Source: Desulfobacterales bacterium (GTDB lineage Bacteria; Desulfobacterota; Desulfobacteria; Desulfobacterales; C00003106). Taken from it: 12,633 nt of DNA. The stretch spans positions 1-12,633 of the forward strand of contig JAUWMN010000014.1 of the NCBI GenBank assembly GCA_030613165.1, read 5' to 3'. Position numbers and translations under genes: made by a program. This document shows, one piece after another, positions 1 to 6,960 of the stretch (the first letter of the stretch is position 1; each line of letters begins with the position of its first letter). The notes below the pieces were generated by a model that worked only from the letters and a program-made list of their open reading frames with translations, had not been told where the DNA came from and did not search any database.

Positions 1-1907
1 GACTCAAGCCGCTGGGCCTTTAAAAGCTCTTCCTCCAGTTTTCGTTTTTCGGTGATGTCGGAAACCACGCTCACCCAACCTGTGCGTTTTCCTTTCTCAT
101 CGACCAAGGGTGTTACGCTGTGCTCGGTAAAAAAGACCGTTCCGTCCTTGCGCTTCATGCTGAATTCAAGCTTGTGCAGAAAACCCTTCTCTTTTATGGC
201 GGCATACAGATGCCTCCTGTACGCCTCAAGGGCTGGTCGGTCTATGTGGAGCAAGGTTGTTGTCTGGCCGATCATCTCATCGCTACTGTATCCAAAGATC
301 TCTGACGCGGCAGGGTTGCAGTCTATGATCTCGAATGTATCGGCATCGAGGATAAAAACCGCGTCGCGGAGGCTGTGAAGTGTCCTTTCAATCAGGTGCC
401 TGCTATAGCGCAATCTCTCTTCTGCCCGCTTGCGCTCAGCAATGTCCTTTTGCAGCTGCTCGTTGGCCTGTTTAAGCTCGTTGGTTCTCGCCTCTACTTT
501 ATTCTCGAGGTTAATATTCAAGTCTCTTATTTCTTCATACTTAGTACTGTTCTCAACAGCTACTGCTAATTGATTAGCCATGGTTGAAAGTACTTTTAGT
601 TCTTCCTTCGTATAATCTCCGGCGCTTTCCTTCTCGGCTATGACTATAAAACCTCTTAGCTCATGCTCAAATTTTATCGGGATACCTACGTATGCTCCTA
701 ACTCATCAAGTTCTTTGCCTATTGACGAATTGTCGGAGTTGCTATTTTTGTCCATCTTGTTATTTTTGATTATTTCATCCGAATTTTGCATATGTTGTAC
801 TAATGGACTAGTTCCATCGATCTTAGTATGATTTCTATTGTACTTACCGTAAAAAGATTTGAGTTCGTATTGATGATCATCAGTTACCAAATACGCGCCA
901 AGGGCGCTTGTATCCATAGCTTTGGCAATTGTTGCCGTAGTATTTGCCAAAAGTTCTTCAAGATTTTGCAAGGTCGCCATTTTTTTTGAAAGCCTGTCCA
1001 AAGTCTCTCTGTAGTCAAACATTCCGTTGAAGAGTATATTCTCAAGATTTCTCTCCGCCTGTACTCTTATTTTAGGATAAATAAAGCCCACAAGAACAAA
1101 CAAGCAGATTAAAACCGGATAGTAAAAACTCTGCGGGAGATATATTTCTGTTAACTTAACTGCCGAAAAACACGGCACAATAATAAGGAATAGTAGGATC
1201 AGCGAATAGGAGAAGGTTTTCTTAATGACAACAGTGACATCCAGGAGCTGGTGCTTGACTATGGCGTAGGCCACAAGGAATTCCCAACTGACAATGAGAA
1301 TAAAACCAAAGGGATAAAATTCTATTCCATAATTCGGGATAAAGTCTACTATTGCAGTCACACCTATAAGATACGCAACAAGCACATATTTCAGCCTATT
1401 TCGCTCTTGGGATCCCTTTTGGGTGTTTCTAAATGCTATTATCAGTTCTTTAAGGGATAGAAAACAAATCAATCCAAATAGCAATAGAAACGCGTCATGC
1501 ATTCCGCTTGCACTCACTTTAGTTTGATATCCCCAATAATATTCATATACTCCCGTCACCAATGAGTCTGTAGCCAGTAAGCCCAAAAAAACAATTCCAT
1601 ATACGTATGAAAAAACAACTTCCTTTATTCGTTCCTTCTCCTTGTGAAGAAAACTTACAGTAAAATGATAAAAGAAGGTTGGAATAAAAACCACTCCGGT
1701 ATAAACAAACTTCACACACCACAAAGCAAATGCCTCGTTTTTTGTCGAATACATCATGCCGTATCCAAACAGCCATAAGAACACACTGAGGCACTCTAAA
1801 AAAAAGGTTCTGTTGATTATTGATTTTCTATTTTTGAGAAATACAAATGCGCCGAGGAATAAAACCAGGATGCTTGAAATTAATGGAGGAATTGAATAGA
1901 TCGTCAT
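1..1907 (-). CDS. Membrane sensor histidine kinase (7TM-GAF-PAS), 3' end outside window
   Basis: An open frame runs uninterrupted from the ATG at 1907 to the window edge (635 complete codons), so it is partial at its C-terminus. The start is supported by AGGAG eight bases upstream. The first ~250 residues are a string of hydrophobic helices resembling the 7TM N-terminal region of sensor kinases, including VYTGVVFIPTFFYHF. A GAF-like domain follows at about residues 300-460, then a charged coiled coil (about 459-500, with ENKVEARTNELKQANEQLQ), then a PAS/PAC domain (about 504-620, with DAVFILDADTFEIIDCNPAA and VVSDITEKRKLEEEL). The last visible residues, LLKAQRLES, are the usual lead-in to a HisKA dimerisation helix whose phospho-accepting His would lie about 20 residues further on, off the window. 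It is probably an inner-membrane two-component sensor; the ligand is unknown. A GGDEF or other output domain cannot be excluded, because the output domain is not visible. Confidence 0.85.
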   Translation of the reverse strand, partial: MTIYSIPPLISSILVLFLGAFVFLKNRKSIINRTFFLECLSVFLWLFGYGMMYSTKNEAFALWCVKFVYTGVVFIPTFFYHFTVSFLHKEKERIKEVVFSYVYGIVFLGLLATDSLVTGVYEYYWGYQTKVSASGMHDAFLLLFGLICFLSLKELIIAFRNTQKGSQERNRLKYVLVAYLIGVTAIVDFIPNYGIEFYPFGFILIVSWEFLVAYAIVKHQLLDVTVVIKKTFSYSLILLFLIIVPCFSAVKLTEIYLPQSFYYPVLICLFVLVGFIYPKIRVQAERNLENILFNGMFDYRETLDRLSKKMATLQNLEELLANTTATIAKAMDTSALGAYLVTDDHQYELKSFYGKYNRNHTKIDGTSPLVQHMQNSDEIIKNNKMDKNSNSDNSSIGKELDELGAYVGIPIKFEHELRGFIVIAEKESAGDYTKEELKVLSTMANQLAVAVENSTKYEEIRDLNINLENKVEARTNELKQANEQLQKDIAERKRAEERLRYSRHLIERTLHSLRDAVFILDADTFEIIDCNPAASEIFGYSSDEMIGQTTTLLHIDRPALEAYRRHLYAAIKEKGFLHKLEFSMKRKDGTVFFTEHSVTPLVDEKGKRTGWVSVVSDITEKRKLEEELLKAQRLE

Positions 1908-2071
1908 TTTTCTGGCTCCTCAAAAGAATCTTGGCTGAGACTCAGGGAAAGCAAGTTTGCCGACTCCATGTATAGGTAGCAGATAATAAGACCGAAGTCA
2001 GTCAATTTTTTTAGCTCAAAAGTGATATTGAACACCCAAGGCAAGCAAACGTGCCTCCTAAGCGCACTCAT

Positions 2072-2210
2072 TCAATCACCAAATCGTACTGTAAATATAG
2101 CCCCCTTCCCTTCCTCGCTCTCCACCGAAATACTCGCCCCGTTTGCCTCCTTATTTACTTTGTGCATTGTAAGGGCGAGCTTTTATTTCAAAAAAGCTTG
2201 CAATAGGGTT
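2072..2210 (-). pseudogene. Remnant of a histidine kinase HATPase C-terminus
   Basis: Reading the minus strand toward the TGA at 2074-2072 gives LALTMHKVNKEANG followed by ISVESEEGKGAIFTVRF. This matches the end of a GHKL ATPase domain: a degenerate GLGL(T) box, the '(V)KEHGG' helix and the final beta hairpin '(S)ISVESEEGKG..FTV.F'. An in-frame TAA at 2185-2183 interrupts it. In the next frame upstream, NPIASFFEIK resembles the 'F.PFFTTK' segment that precedes the GLGL box, so a frameshift is likely as well. There is no room for the rest of a kinase before typA. It is a decayed fragment, perhaps left from a duplicated or deleted kinase next to the intact one. Homology is judged by eye from the motif; no search was run. 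Confidence 0.6.
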
Positions 2211-2224
2211 TTTAATGTTATATT
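2198..2224 (+). promoter_or_regulatory. Candidate typA promoter (weak)
   Basis: TATATT at 2219-2224 matches the sigma-70 -10 hexamer at five of six positions, and TTGCAA at 2198-2203 matches the -35 at four of six. The spacer is only 15 bases, shorter than ideal. Transcription would start about 30 bases before the typA ATG at 2262, which is served by an AGGGAAG ribosome site. The site lies at the upstream edge of the kinase remnant. Positional plausibility is the main support. Confidence 0.25.
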
Positions 2225-2261
2225 TAGCGGTGTCTTTGCTTAAAAAAAGGGAAGTAAATTA

Positions 2262-4103
2262 ATGAAGAGATCTGGAAAAAACACAAAGTTACGAAACATT
2301 GCGATTATCGCCCATGTTGATCACGGCAAGACCACGCTTGTTGATACCATGTTCGAACAGAGTGGGCTGTTCAGAGCGGGACAGGAAGTCGACGAACGGA
2401 TAATGGACAGTATGGACCTGGAACGCGAACGGGGCATTACCATTGCCGCGAAAAACTGCTCGGTGGTCTGGAATAATGTAAAAATAAACATCATCGATAC
2501 TCCGGGGCATGCCGATTTCGGCGGCGAAGTGGAACGGGCGCTATCCATGGCTGATGGTGCGATTCTTCTGGTGGATGCTTCCGAAGGCCCCCTCCCCCAG
2601 ACCCGTTTTGTACTGAAAAAAGCACTCGATGCGGGGCTCAGGATCATCGTGGTGATAAACAAGCTCGACCGGAAAGACGCGCGTCCTGATGAGGTTCTGG
2701 ACGAGATATACGACCTTCTTATAGACCTTGACGCTACCGAGGATCAGCTTGAGTTTCCCCTGCTTTACGCAATAGGGCGCGACGGCATTGCCCAGAAGAC
2801 ACTGGAAGAACATGGCAAAAATCTTAATATACTTTTTGACACCATCCTGAAAGAGATACCCCCTCCCTCCTATGACCCTGATGAGCCGTTCCAGATGCTT
2901 GTTTCCGACCTCGGCTATTCCGACTATCTCGGCAGGCTTGCCATAGGTAAGATCTTCAACGGCATGGCAAGATACAATGACAGCCTTGTGTGTATTGGTG
3001 AGCACGGCGAGCATCTCCCGCTGAAGATTTCAAAACTCCAGATCTATAAAGGGATGCAATTCAAAGAGGTCGATTGTGCGGACCCGGGCGATATAGTTGT
3101 CCTTTCAGGCATCGAGGACGTCAAAATAGGAGACACCATCTGTACAAAGGAGGCTCCAAAGGCGCTGAAACGGATCACGGTCGACGAGCCTACCGTGTCC
3201 ATGAAATTTACGATCAACAGTTCTCCTTTTTGCGGAAAAGATGGTAAGTTTGTTCAGTCGAGCAAGATACGCGAACGGCTCACAAAAGAGACGCTTATAA
3301 ACGTTGCCATACAGATGGAGGAAACAGAGGACAGGGAAAGCTTTATTGTCAAAGGGAGGGGCGAGTTCCAAATGGCTATCCTTATCGAGACAATGAGGCG
3401 GGAAGGTTTTGAGCTCTGCGTGGGGCGTCCCGAAGTGATCTACCAACACAAGGACGGGAAAAAATGCGAGCCGATAGAACATCTTTTTGTTGACTGTGCC
3501 GAGAGTTTCTTGGGGATTGTGACCGAGAAACTCTCCACGCGTAAAGGGAAGATGACAAACCTCGTCAATAACGGCAAAGGAAGGGTTAGGATAGAGTTCA
3601 GCGTTCCCTCCCGGGCCCTTATCGGCTACAGGGACGAGTTTCTCACCGACACAAAGGGCACGGGTATCATGAACTCCTATTTTGCCGGCTATGAAGCTTA
3701 CAGAGGAGATTTTCCTTCCCGGTTTACCGGCTCCATAGTCGGCGACCGGTCGGGGAAAGCAGTGGCATACGCCCTTTTTAACCTCGAGCCGAGGGGACAG
3801 ATTTTTATTGTGCCGGGCGATCCTGTGTATGAAGGGATGATCATAGGCGAGCATAACAGGGATGAAGATATTAACGCAAATCCGTGCAAGGAAAAGAAGC
3901 TCTCCAACATGAGGGCGGCAGGCAAGGACGAAAACGTCATCCTTGCCCCGGTAACGCCCATGACGCTCGAGCGCGCAATCAATTTTATCAGAGACGACGA
4001 AATGGTCGAAGTGACGCCGAAATCGATACGCCTGCGAAAGACCGTGCTTTCGGCACAGAAGCGGCACCTGGTGAGAGCGTCAAAGAAAAAGAAATCCGGT
4101 TAA
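2262..4103 (+). CDS. typA: Translational GTPase TypA/BipA
   Basis: This is a 613-residue ribosome-associated GTPase of the elongation factor G class, involved in stress adaptation and 50S assembly and usually called BipA or TypA. All G motifs are present: G1 HVDHGKTT (residues 18-25), the switch I signature ERERGITI (54-61), G3 DTPGHAD (79-85) and G4 NKLD (133-136). EF-Tu domain II-like, EF-G III/V-like and TypA-specific C-terminal regions follow; GRGEFQMAILIETMRREGFEL is typical of domain III, and GDPVYEGMIIGEHNRDEDI is a TypA hallmark in domain V. Length is normal for the family. The ATG has AGGGAAG about seven bases upstream. It is transcribed alone on the plus strand and ends one base before the stop codon of the convergent DUF1622 gene, with no obvious terminator between them. 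Confidence 0.98.
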   Translation: MKRSGKNTKLRNIAIIAHVDHGKTTLVDTMFEQSGLFRAGQEVDERIMDSMDLERERGITIAAKNCSVVWNNVKINIIDTPGHADFGGEVERALSMADGAILLVDASEGPLPQTRFVLKKALDAGLRIIVVINKLDRKDARPDEVLDEIYDLLIDLDATEDQLEFPLLYAIGRDGIAQKTLEEHGKNLNILFDTILKEIPPPSYDPDEPFQMLVSDLGYSDYLGRLAIGKIFNGMARYNDSLVCIGEHGEHLPLKISKLQIYKGMQFKEVDCADPGDIVVLSGIEDVKIGDTICTKEAPKALKRITVDEPTVSMKFTINSSPFCGKDGKFVQSSKIRERLTKETLINVAIQMEETEDRESFIVKGRGEFQMAILIETMRREGFELCVGRPEVIYQHKDGKKCEPIEHLFVDCAESFLGIVTEKLSTRKGKMTNLVNNGKGRVRIEFSVPSRALIGYRDEFLTDTKGTGIMNSYFAGYEAYRGDFPSRFTGSIVGDRSGKAVAYALFNLEPRGQIFIVPGDPVYEGMIIGEHNRDEDINANPCKEKKLSNMRAAGKDENVILAPVTPMTLERAINFIRDDEMVEVTPKSIRLRKTVLSAQKRHLVRASKKKKSG

Positions 4104-4104
4104 A

Positions 4105-4470
4105 TCAACTGCTCATGCCTTTATTATTATGAGAATTTTCATTGTAGATAGCGGAGTCCCTGAGTTCTTTAGTCAAAAAGTAACTTATGACTGTCCTGAT
4201 TGCCACGATTGAGGCAAGTATGGCCAACCCTTGTAGGTCAGGCTTGAGAATGGTTTGAATGATATCAGCAGCAATCAGGAATTCTAATCCGAGCAAAAGA
4301 TAGGTGCCTAAGTGGTACCTTAAGATTTCGCTTTTCCCATAAATATCTATACCCTTGAACCTCTTACATTCCAAACGCAAAAAATCTATCAAAGCGATCA
4401 ATGATCCCCAGATTATAATCGTTATTCCGACAATACTGATTATGAATGTAATCACATCGAATATTTTCAT
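4105..4470 (-). CDS. DUF1622 small membrane protein
   Basis: A 121-residue integral membrane protein with three predicted helices at about residues 5-30, 52-74 and 82-104. The second contains LGTYLLLGLEFLIAADI, and the third is followed by IRTVISYFL and an acidic KEL motif. This pattern is the signature of the DUF1622 family; its molecular function is not known. The C-terminus (residues 105-121) is hydrophilic. It is the last gene of a minus-strand run behind the deacetylase-family gene, with a 39-base gap. The ribosome site is modest (AAGGT about five bases before the ATG). Its stop codon lies one base from the typA stop, so the two mRNAs probably overlap at their 3' ends. Confidence 0.85.
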   Translation of the reverse strand: MKIFDVITFIISIVGITIIIWGSLIALIDFLRLECKRFKGIDIYGKSEILRYHLGTYLLLGLEFLIAADIIQTILKPDLQGLAILASIVAIRTVISYFLTKELRDSAIYNENSHNNKGMSS

Positions 4471-4509
4471 AGTTACCTTATCAGTTTTTCCCCTTTTGGT
4501 ATATTCACT

Positions 4510-5556
4510 TTACAACGCCGCCCAGTACGATCTTTGCACCTGAATAACCTTATCTACAATGGGGGGCGCTGTCCCGCTTTCAAGTGTTTGAAGGTCGCTA
4601 TCCGTCAATATGCTCTCTTGCATAAGCTCTTTTAAGACCGCTCGTACCGAGTCGCGCAGTCCTGTGAGATTGTAGCCCCCTTCCAGAGTCATAGCGAGCC
4701 TGTCGGAGGCATATTCGCCAGCAATGTCCATTAGGACGCGAGTAAGCGCGGCAAAGCCTTGTGGAGTAACCTTCATACTGCCAAGGGGATCGCCGGCATA
4801 TGTATCAAAGCCCGCGGACACAAGAACAAGTTCAGGTTTAAAGGCGCTTGCTATAGGACAAAGGATTTGCTTAAAGACAGCGAAGAATTCGCTGTCACCC
4901 TGGCCGGCGCTTAGGGGAACATTAACGGTATATCCGGTCCCATCGCCGTGGCCCACTTCTGTGAGGCCGCCGCTTCCAGGATAGTATGGGTACTGGTGGG
5001 TGGAAAAATAGAGGACCTTTGGGTCCGTATAAAAGCTATGCTGGGTGGCATTGCCATGGTGCAGATCCCAGTCCACAATAAGTGTCCTCTTTATAGAATA
5101 CTTATGGTGAGCATACATCGCAGCCAGGGCAACATTGTTAAAAAGGCAAAACCCCATGGCTCGATCCCGTTCAGCATGATGTCCCGGAGGCCTTACCAGG
5201 GCAAAACCATTACGAACAGTACCGTCAAATATCTTGTCTATGAGCGAAAACAGGCCGCCTGCCGCCAGTATGGCCGCCTTATAGGATAGGGGCGTAGTTT
5301 GAGTATCAGGGTCAAGAGACATGTGGGACACGCCATCGGTGAGCGCTACCCTTTCGATATAGGATCGGCTATGGATCCATGCCAATTCATCATGAGTTGC
5401 AGAACGCGGGGAAATCAAAAGCAATCTTTTCCCTATATCGTCGCTATCGAGCATGTCATAGATTGCTTCGAGGCGCTGTGGACTTTCCGGATGAGGATAA
5501 TCGGCGAGATGTTCTTTGTAAAGGTCGTCCCGGATTATACCTGTGCTTTGTGACAT
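4510..5556 (-). CDS. Histone deacetylase family (AcuC/AphA-like) amidohydrolase
   Basis: A 348-residue zinc-dependent deacetylase-family enzyme of the arginase/HDAC fold, cytoplasmic, likely acting on an acetylated small molecule, polyamine or protein lysine; the substrate cannot be told from sequence. Visible active-site elements, numbered from the chosen start: RPPGHHA with tandem His126-His127, zinc ligands Asp164 and His166 in DWDLHHGN, Asp251 in SAGFDTYAGDPLG, and the transition-state Tyr295 in LEGGYN. All catalytic residues are present, so it should be active. I chose the ATG at 5556 because AAGGAG lies seven bases upstream. An in-frame ATG at 5589 would add eleven residues but lacks a good ribosome site. 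It sits 47 bases after the nitronate monooxygenase-like gene and is probably cotranscribed with it. Bacterial members include AcuC, acetylpolyamine hydrolases and HDAH; the exact type is uncertain. Confidence 0.92.
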   Translation of the reverse strand: MSQSTGIIRDDLYKEHLADYPHPESPQRLEAIYDMLDSDDIGKRLLLISPRSATHDELAWIHSRSYIERVALTDGVSHMSLDPDTQTTPLSYKAAILAAGGLFSLIDKIFDGTVRNGFALVRPPGHHAERDRAMGFCLFNNVALAAMYAHHKYSIKRTLIVDWDLHHGNATQHSFYTDPKVLYFSTHQYPYYPGSGGLTEVGHGDGTGYTVNVPLSAGQGDSEFFAVFKQILCPIASAFKPELVLVSAGFDTYAGDPLGSMKVTPQGFAALTRVLMDIAGEYASDRLAMTLEGGYNLTGLRDSVRAVLKELMQESILTDSDLQTLESGTAPPIVDKVIQVQRSYWAAL

Positions 5557-5603
5557 AGCGCCTCTCCTTAATCTGACGTTACGCGCCATATGGGTTTTCT
5601 CTA

Positions 5604-6863
5604 TTACTTTTTGCTGTCATCTGAGGCGGGTAATTGAATCTGATGATCTTCACTAAACTGATAGTCACGAAATACATGCTCTGTCGTGAGCAATTGGTAA
5701 GAGTCATCAGACAGCCGGCGGGTAGTGTCTTTTAAACGGTAGACGGTGTGACCACACGTCCAACAGCGGTAAGTTTTCATTTGTAGACAGAGGCAAACCT
5801 TACCCTTAACGATAATCTTTCCCCCGGGATTTTTTTCGTAAGCATCATAGTAAGCCTCGACGTAAGCGCAATTTCCCTGGTTGTCTAAAATGTACCCCAA
5901 TGCTTCACAGTTGGGCTTTGTGGTTGTACTGAGGGCTGGCGTTTGCTTCAACATGCGCATAGGATAGCCGGTAGGAGAAACTGAATTGACAACAACATCC
6001 TGTTCTTCGGCCTCCAGGTATTTCTGTTTAACATCATCCGGGAGTCCTGATTCATTAGTTACCGTAAATCGTGTCGCTACCTGGAGGGCGGCAGCCCCCA
6101 TTTGAAGAAATTCCACGCCATCAGTGCCCGTAAATACTCCTCCGGCAGGGATAACGGGAATCTTTAGATCTTCATCCTTTAAAAAATTCAGGACTTCTTG
6201 GACAATCTCCTTTAGATCATATCGATGCCAATCTTTGACGTCAAAACCTAAATGCCCCCCGGCTAACGGCCCTTCGACAACGATATAGTCCGGTAACCGT
6301 CTTACCCGAGCCGCGCGGCGAAGAAAGATTTTTAAAGCCCGAACAGATGAAACAATAATTCCAATTTTCACATCACGAAAACGGGGGTGATCCTGCATCA
6401 GTTCCAGAGACCTTAAATTGAGTCCCGCGCTAAGGGTAATGCCGTCAATTCCTGCATCCATGGCGGCTGTTAAGCGGGTTCGCAGCGTTCCCGGGGAGTC
6501 GTTCATCAACAACTTTTCCATGCAGTTGATAAAAATATCCCCTTCACCTTGTTTGGCCTCCATTGTCTTACTGACGTATAGCCGTTGGGCCTTTGCCAAT
6601 TCTTCCAGATCAAAGTGAATTTTGGATTTATCCCTGTTGCCAATATTGGACTGATAGCGTTTCAGTTTGTCCATAACAAAATGTGTATGAAAACACTGAT
6701 CAGCCACTACAGGAACTAAGGCATCCGAAATATGCCCTATGCCTCCTAACCTGGCAGCTTCCAGCGCCAACTCTGTCGTGGAAATGTTGACACCCATTCC
6801 GCCAATAACGATAGGGATAAACTCTTTCTTACCTAATTTTAGTCGAAAATCGTCTATTTTCAT
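5604..6863 (-). CDS. Nitronate monooxygenase (2-nitropropane dioxygenase family) with Cys-rich C-terminus
   Basis: A 419-residue FMN-dependent TIM-barrel flavoprotein. The N-terminus has PIVIGGMGVNIS (FMN phosphate-side entry strand), the middle has GPLAGGHLGF with the catalytic His at 204, and VIPAGGVFTGTDGVEFLQMGA (about 237-257) followed by ATRF (263-266) completes the phosphate-binding site. Known members oxidise alkyl nitronates such as propionate-3-nitronate; related proteins include enoyl reductases (FabK), so the substrate is inferred. Residues from about 310 to 419 extend beyond the usual barrel and carry six cysteines: Cys319, Cys332, CLC (357, 359) and CWTC (367-370). This suggests a bound zinc or iron-sulfur site. 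The start ATG has no strong Shine-Dalgarno sequence. It leads a probable operon with the deacetylase-like and DUF1622 genes. Confidence 0.88.
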   Translation of the reverse strand: MKIDDFRLKLGKKEFIPIVIGGMGVNISTTELALEAARLGGIGHISDALVPVVADQCFHTHFVMDKLKRYQSNIGNRDKSKIHFDLEELAKAQRLYVSKTMEAKQGEGDIFINCMEKLLMNDSPGTLRTRLTAAMDAGIDGITLSAGLNLRSLELMQDHPRFRDVKIGIIVSSVRALKIFLRRAARVRRLPDYIVVEGPLAGGHLGFDVKDWHRYDLKEIVQEVLNFLKDEDLKIPVIPAGGVFTGTDGVEFLQMGAAALQVATRFTVTNESGLPDDVKQKYLEAEEQDVVVNSVSPTGYPMRMLKQTPALSTTTKPNCEALGYILDNQGNCAYVEAYYDAYEKNPGGKIIVKGKVCLCLQMKTYRCWTCGHTVYRLKDTTRRLSDDSYQLLTTEHVFRDYQFSEDHQIQLPASDDSKK

Positions 6864-6875
6864 GCTTGTTCAATC

Positions 6876-6895
6876 CATAATAATGCATAATAATG
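6876..6895. repeat. Tandem 10-mer repeat (two copies)
   Basis: Two exact head-to-tail copies of CATAATAATG lie 13 bases upstream of the nitronate monooxygenase-like start codon, between it and the candidate -10. It may be only low-complexity AT-rich leader, or a duplicated binding site. Confidence 0.6.
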
Positions 6896-6906
6896 AAAAT
6901 ATACTA

Positions 6907-6935
6907 ACTTAAAATAAATAGAGTATATTTGTCAA
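6907..6935 (-). promoter_or_regulatory. Candidate promoter of the NMO-HDAC-DUF1622 run
   Basis: On the minus strand a perfect -35 hexamer TTGACA (6935-6930) is followed after 17 bases by a weak -10 candidate TTAAGT (6912-6907) in strongly AT-rich DNA. It lies in the only sizeable gap (97 bases) between cobQ and this gene run, which is where a promoter would be expected. The -10 match is only three of six. Confidence 0.35.
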
Positions 6936-6960
6936 TGTTTTTAAACAGACACCAATGAAA

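Noticed and set aside
2022..2243. 73-codon plus-strand open frame before typA
   Set aside because: The opposite strand carries the histidine-kinase remnant and the plus-strand peptide is not protein-like.
3105..4067. 320-codon minus-strand open frame opposite typA
   Set aside because: It mirrors the coding frame of an unmistakable typA gene, and its translation resembles no family.
4112..4133. CTCAT/ATGAG inverted repeat as a typA terminator
   Set aside because: A five-base AT-rich stem with a 12-base loop inside the DUF1622 coding sequence is too weak.
5557..5589. Upstream ATG for the deacetylase-family gene
   Set aside because: The downstream ATG at 5556 has a strong AAGGAG site at correct spacing; the extra eleven residues are basic and not part of the fold.
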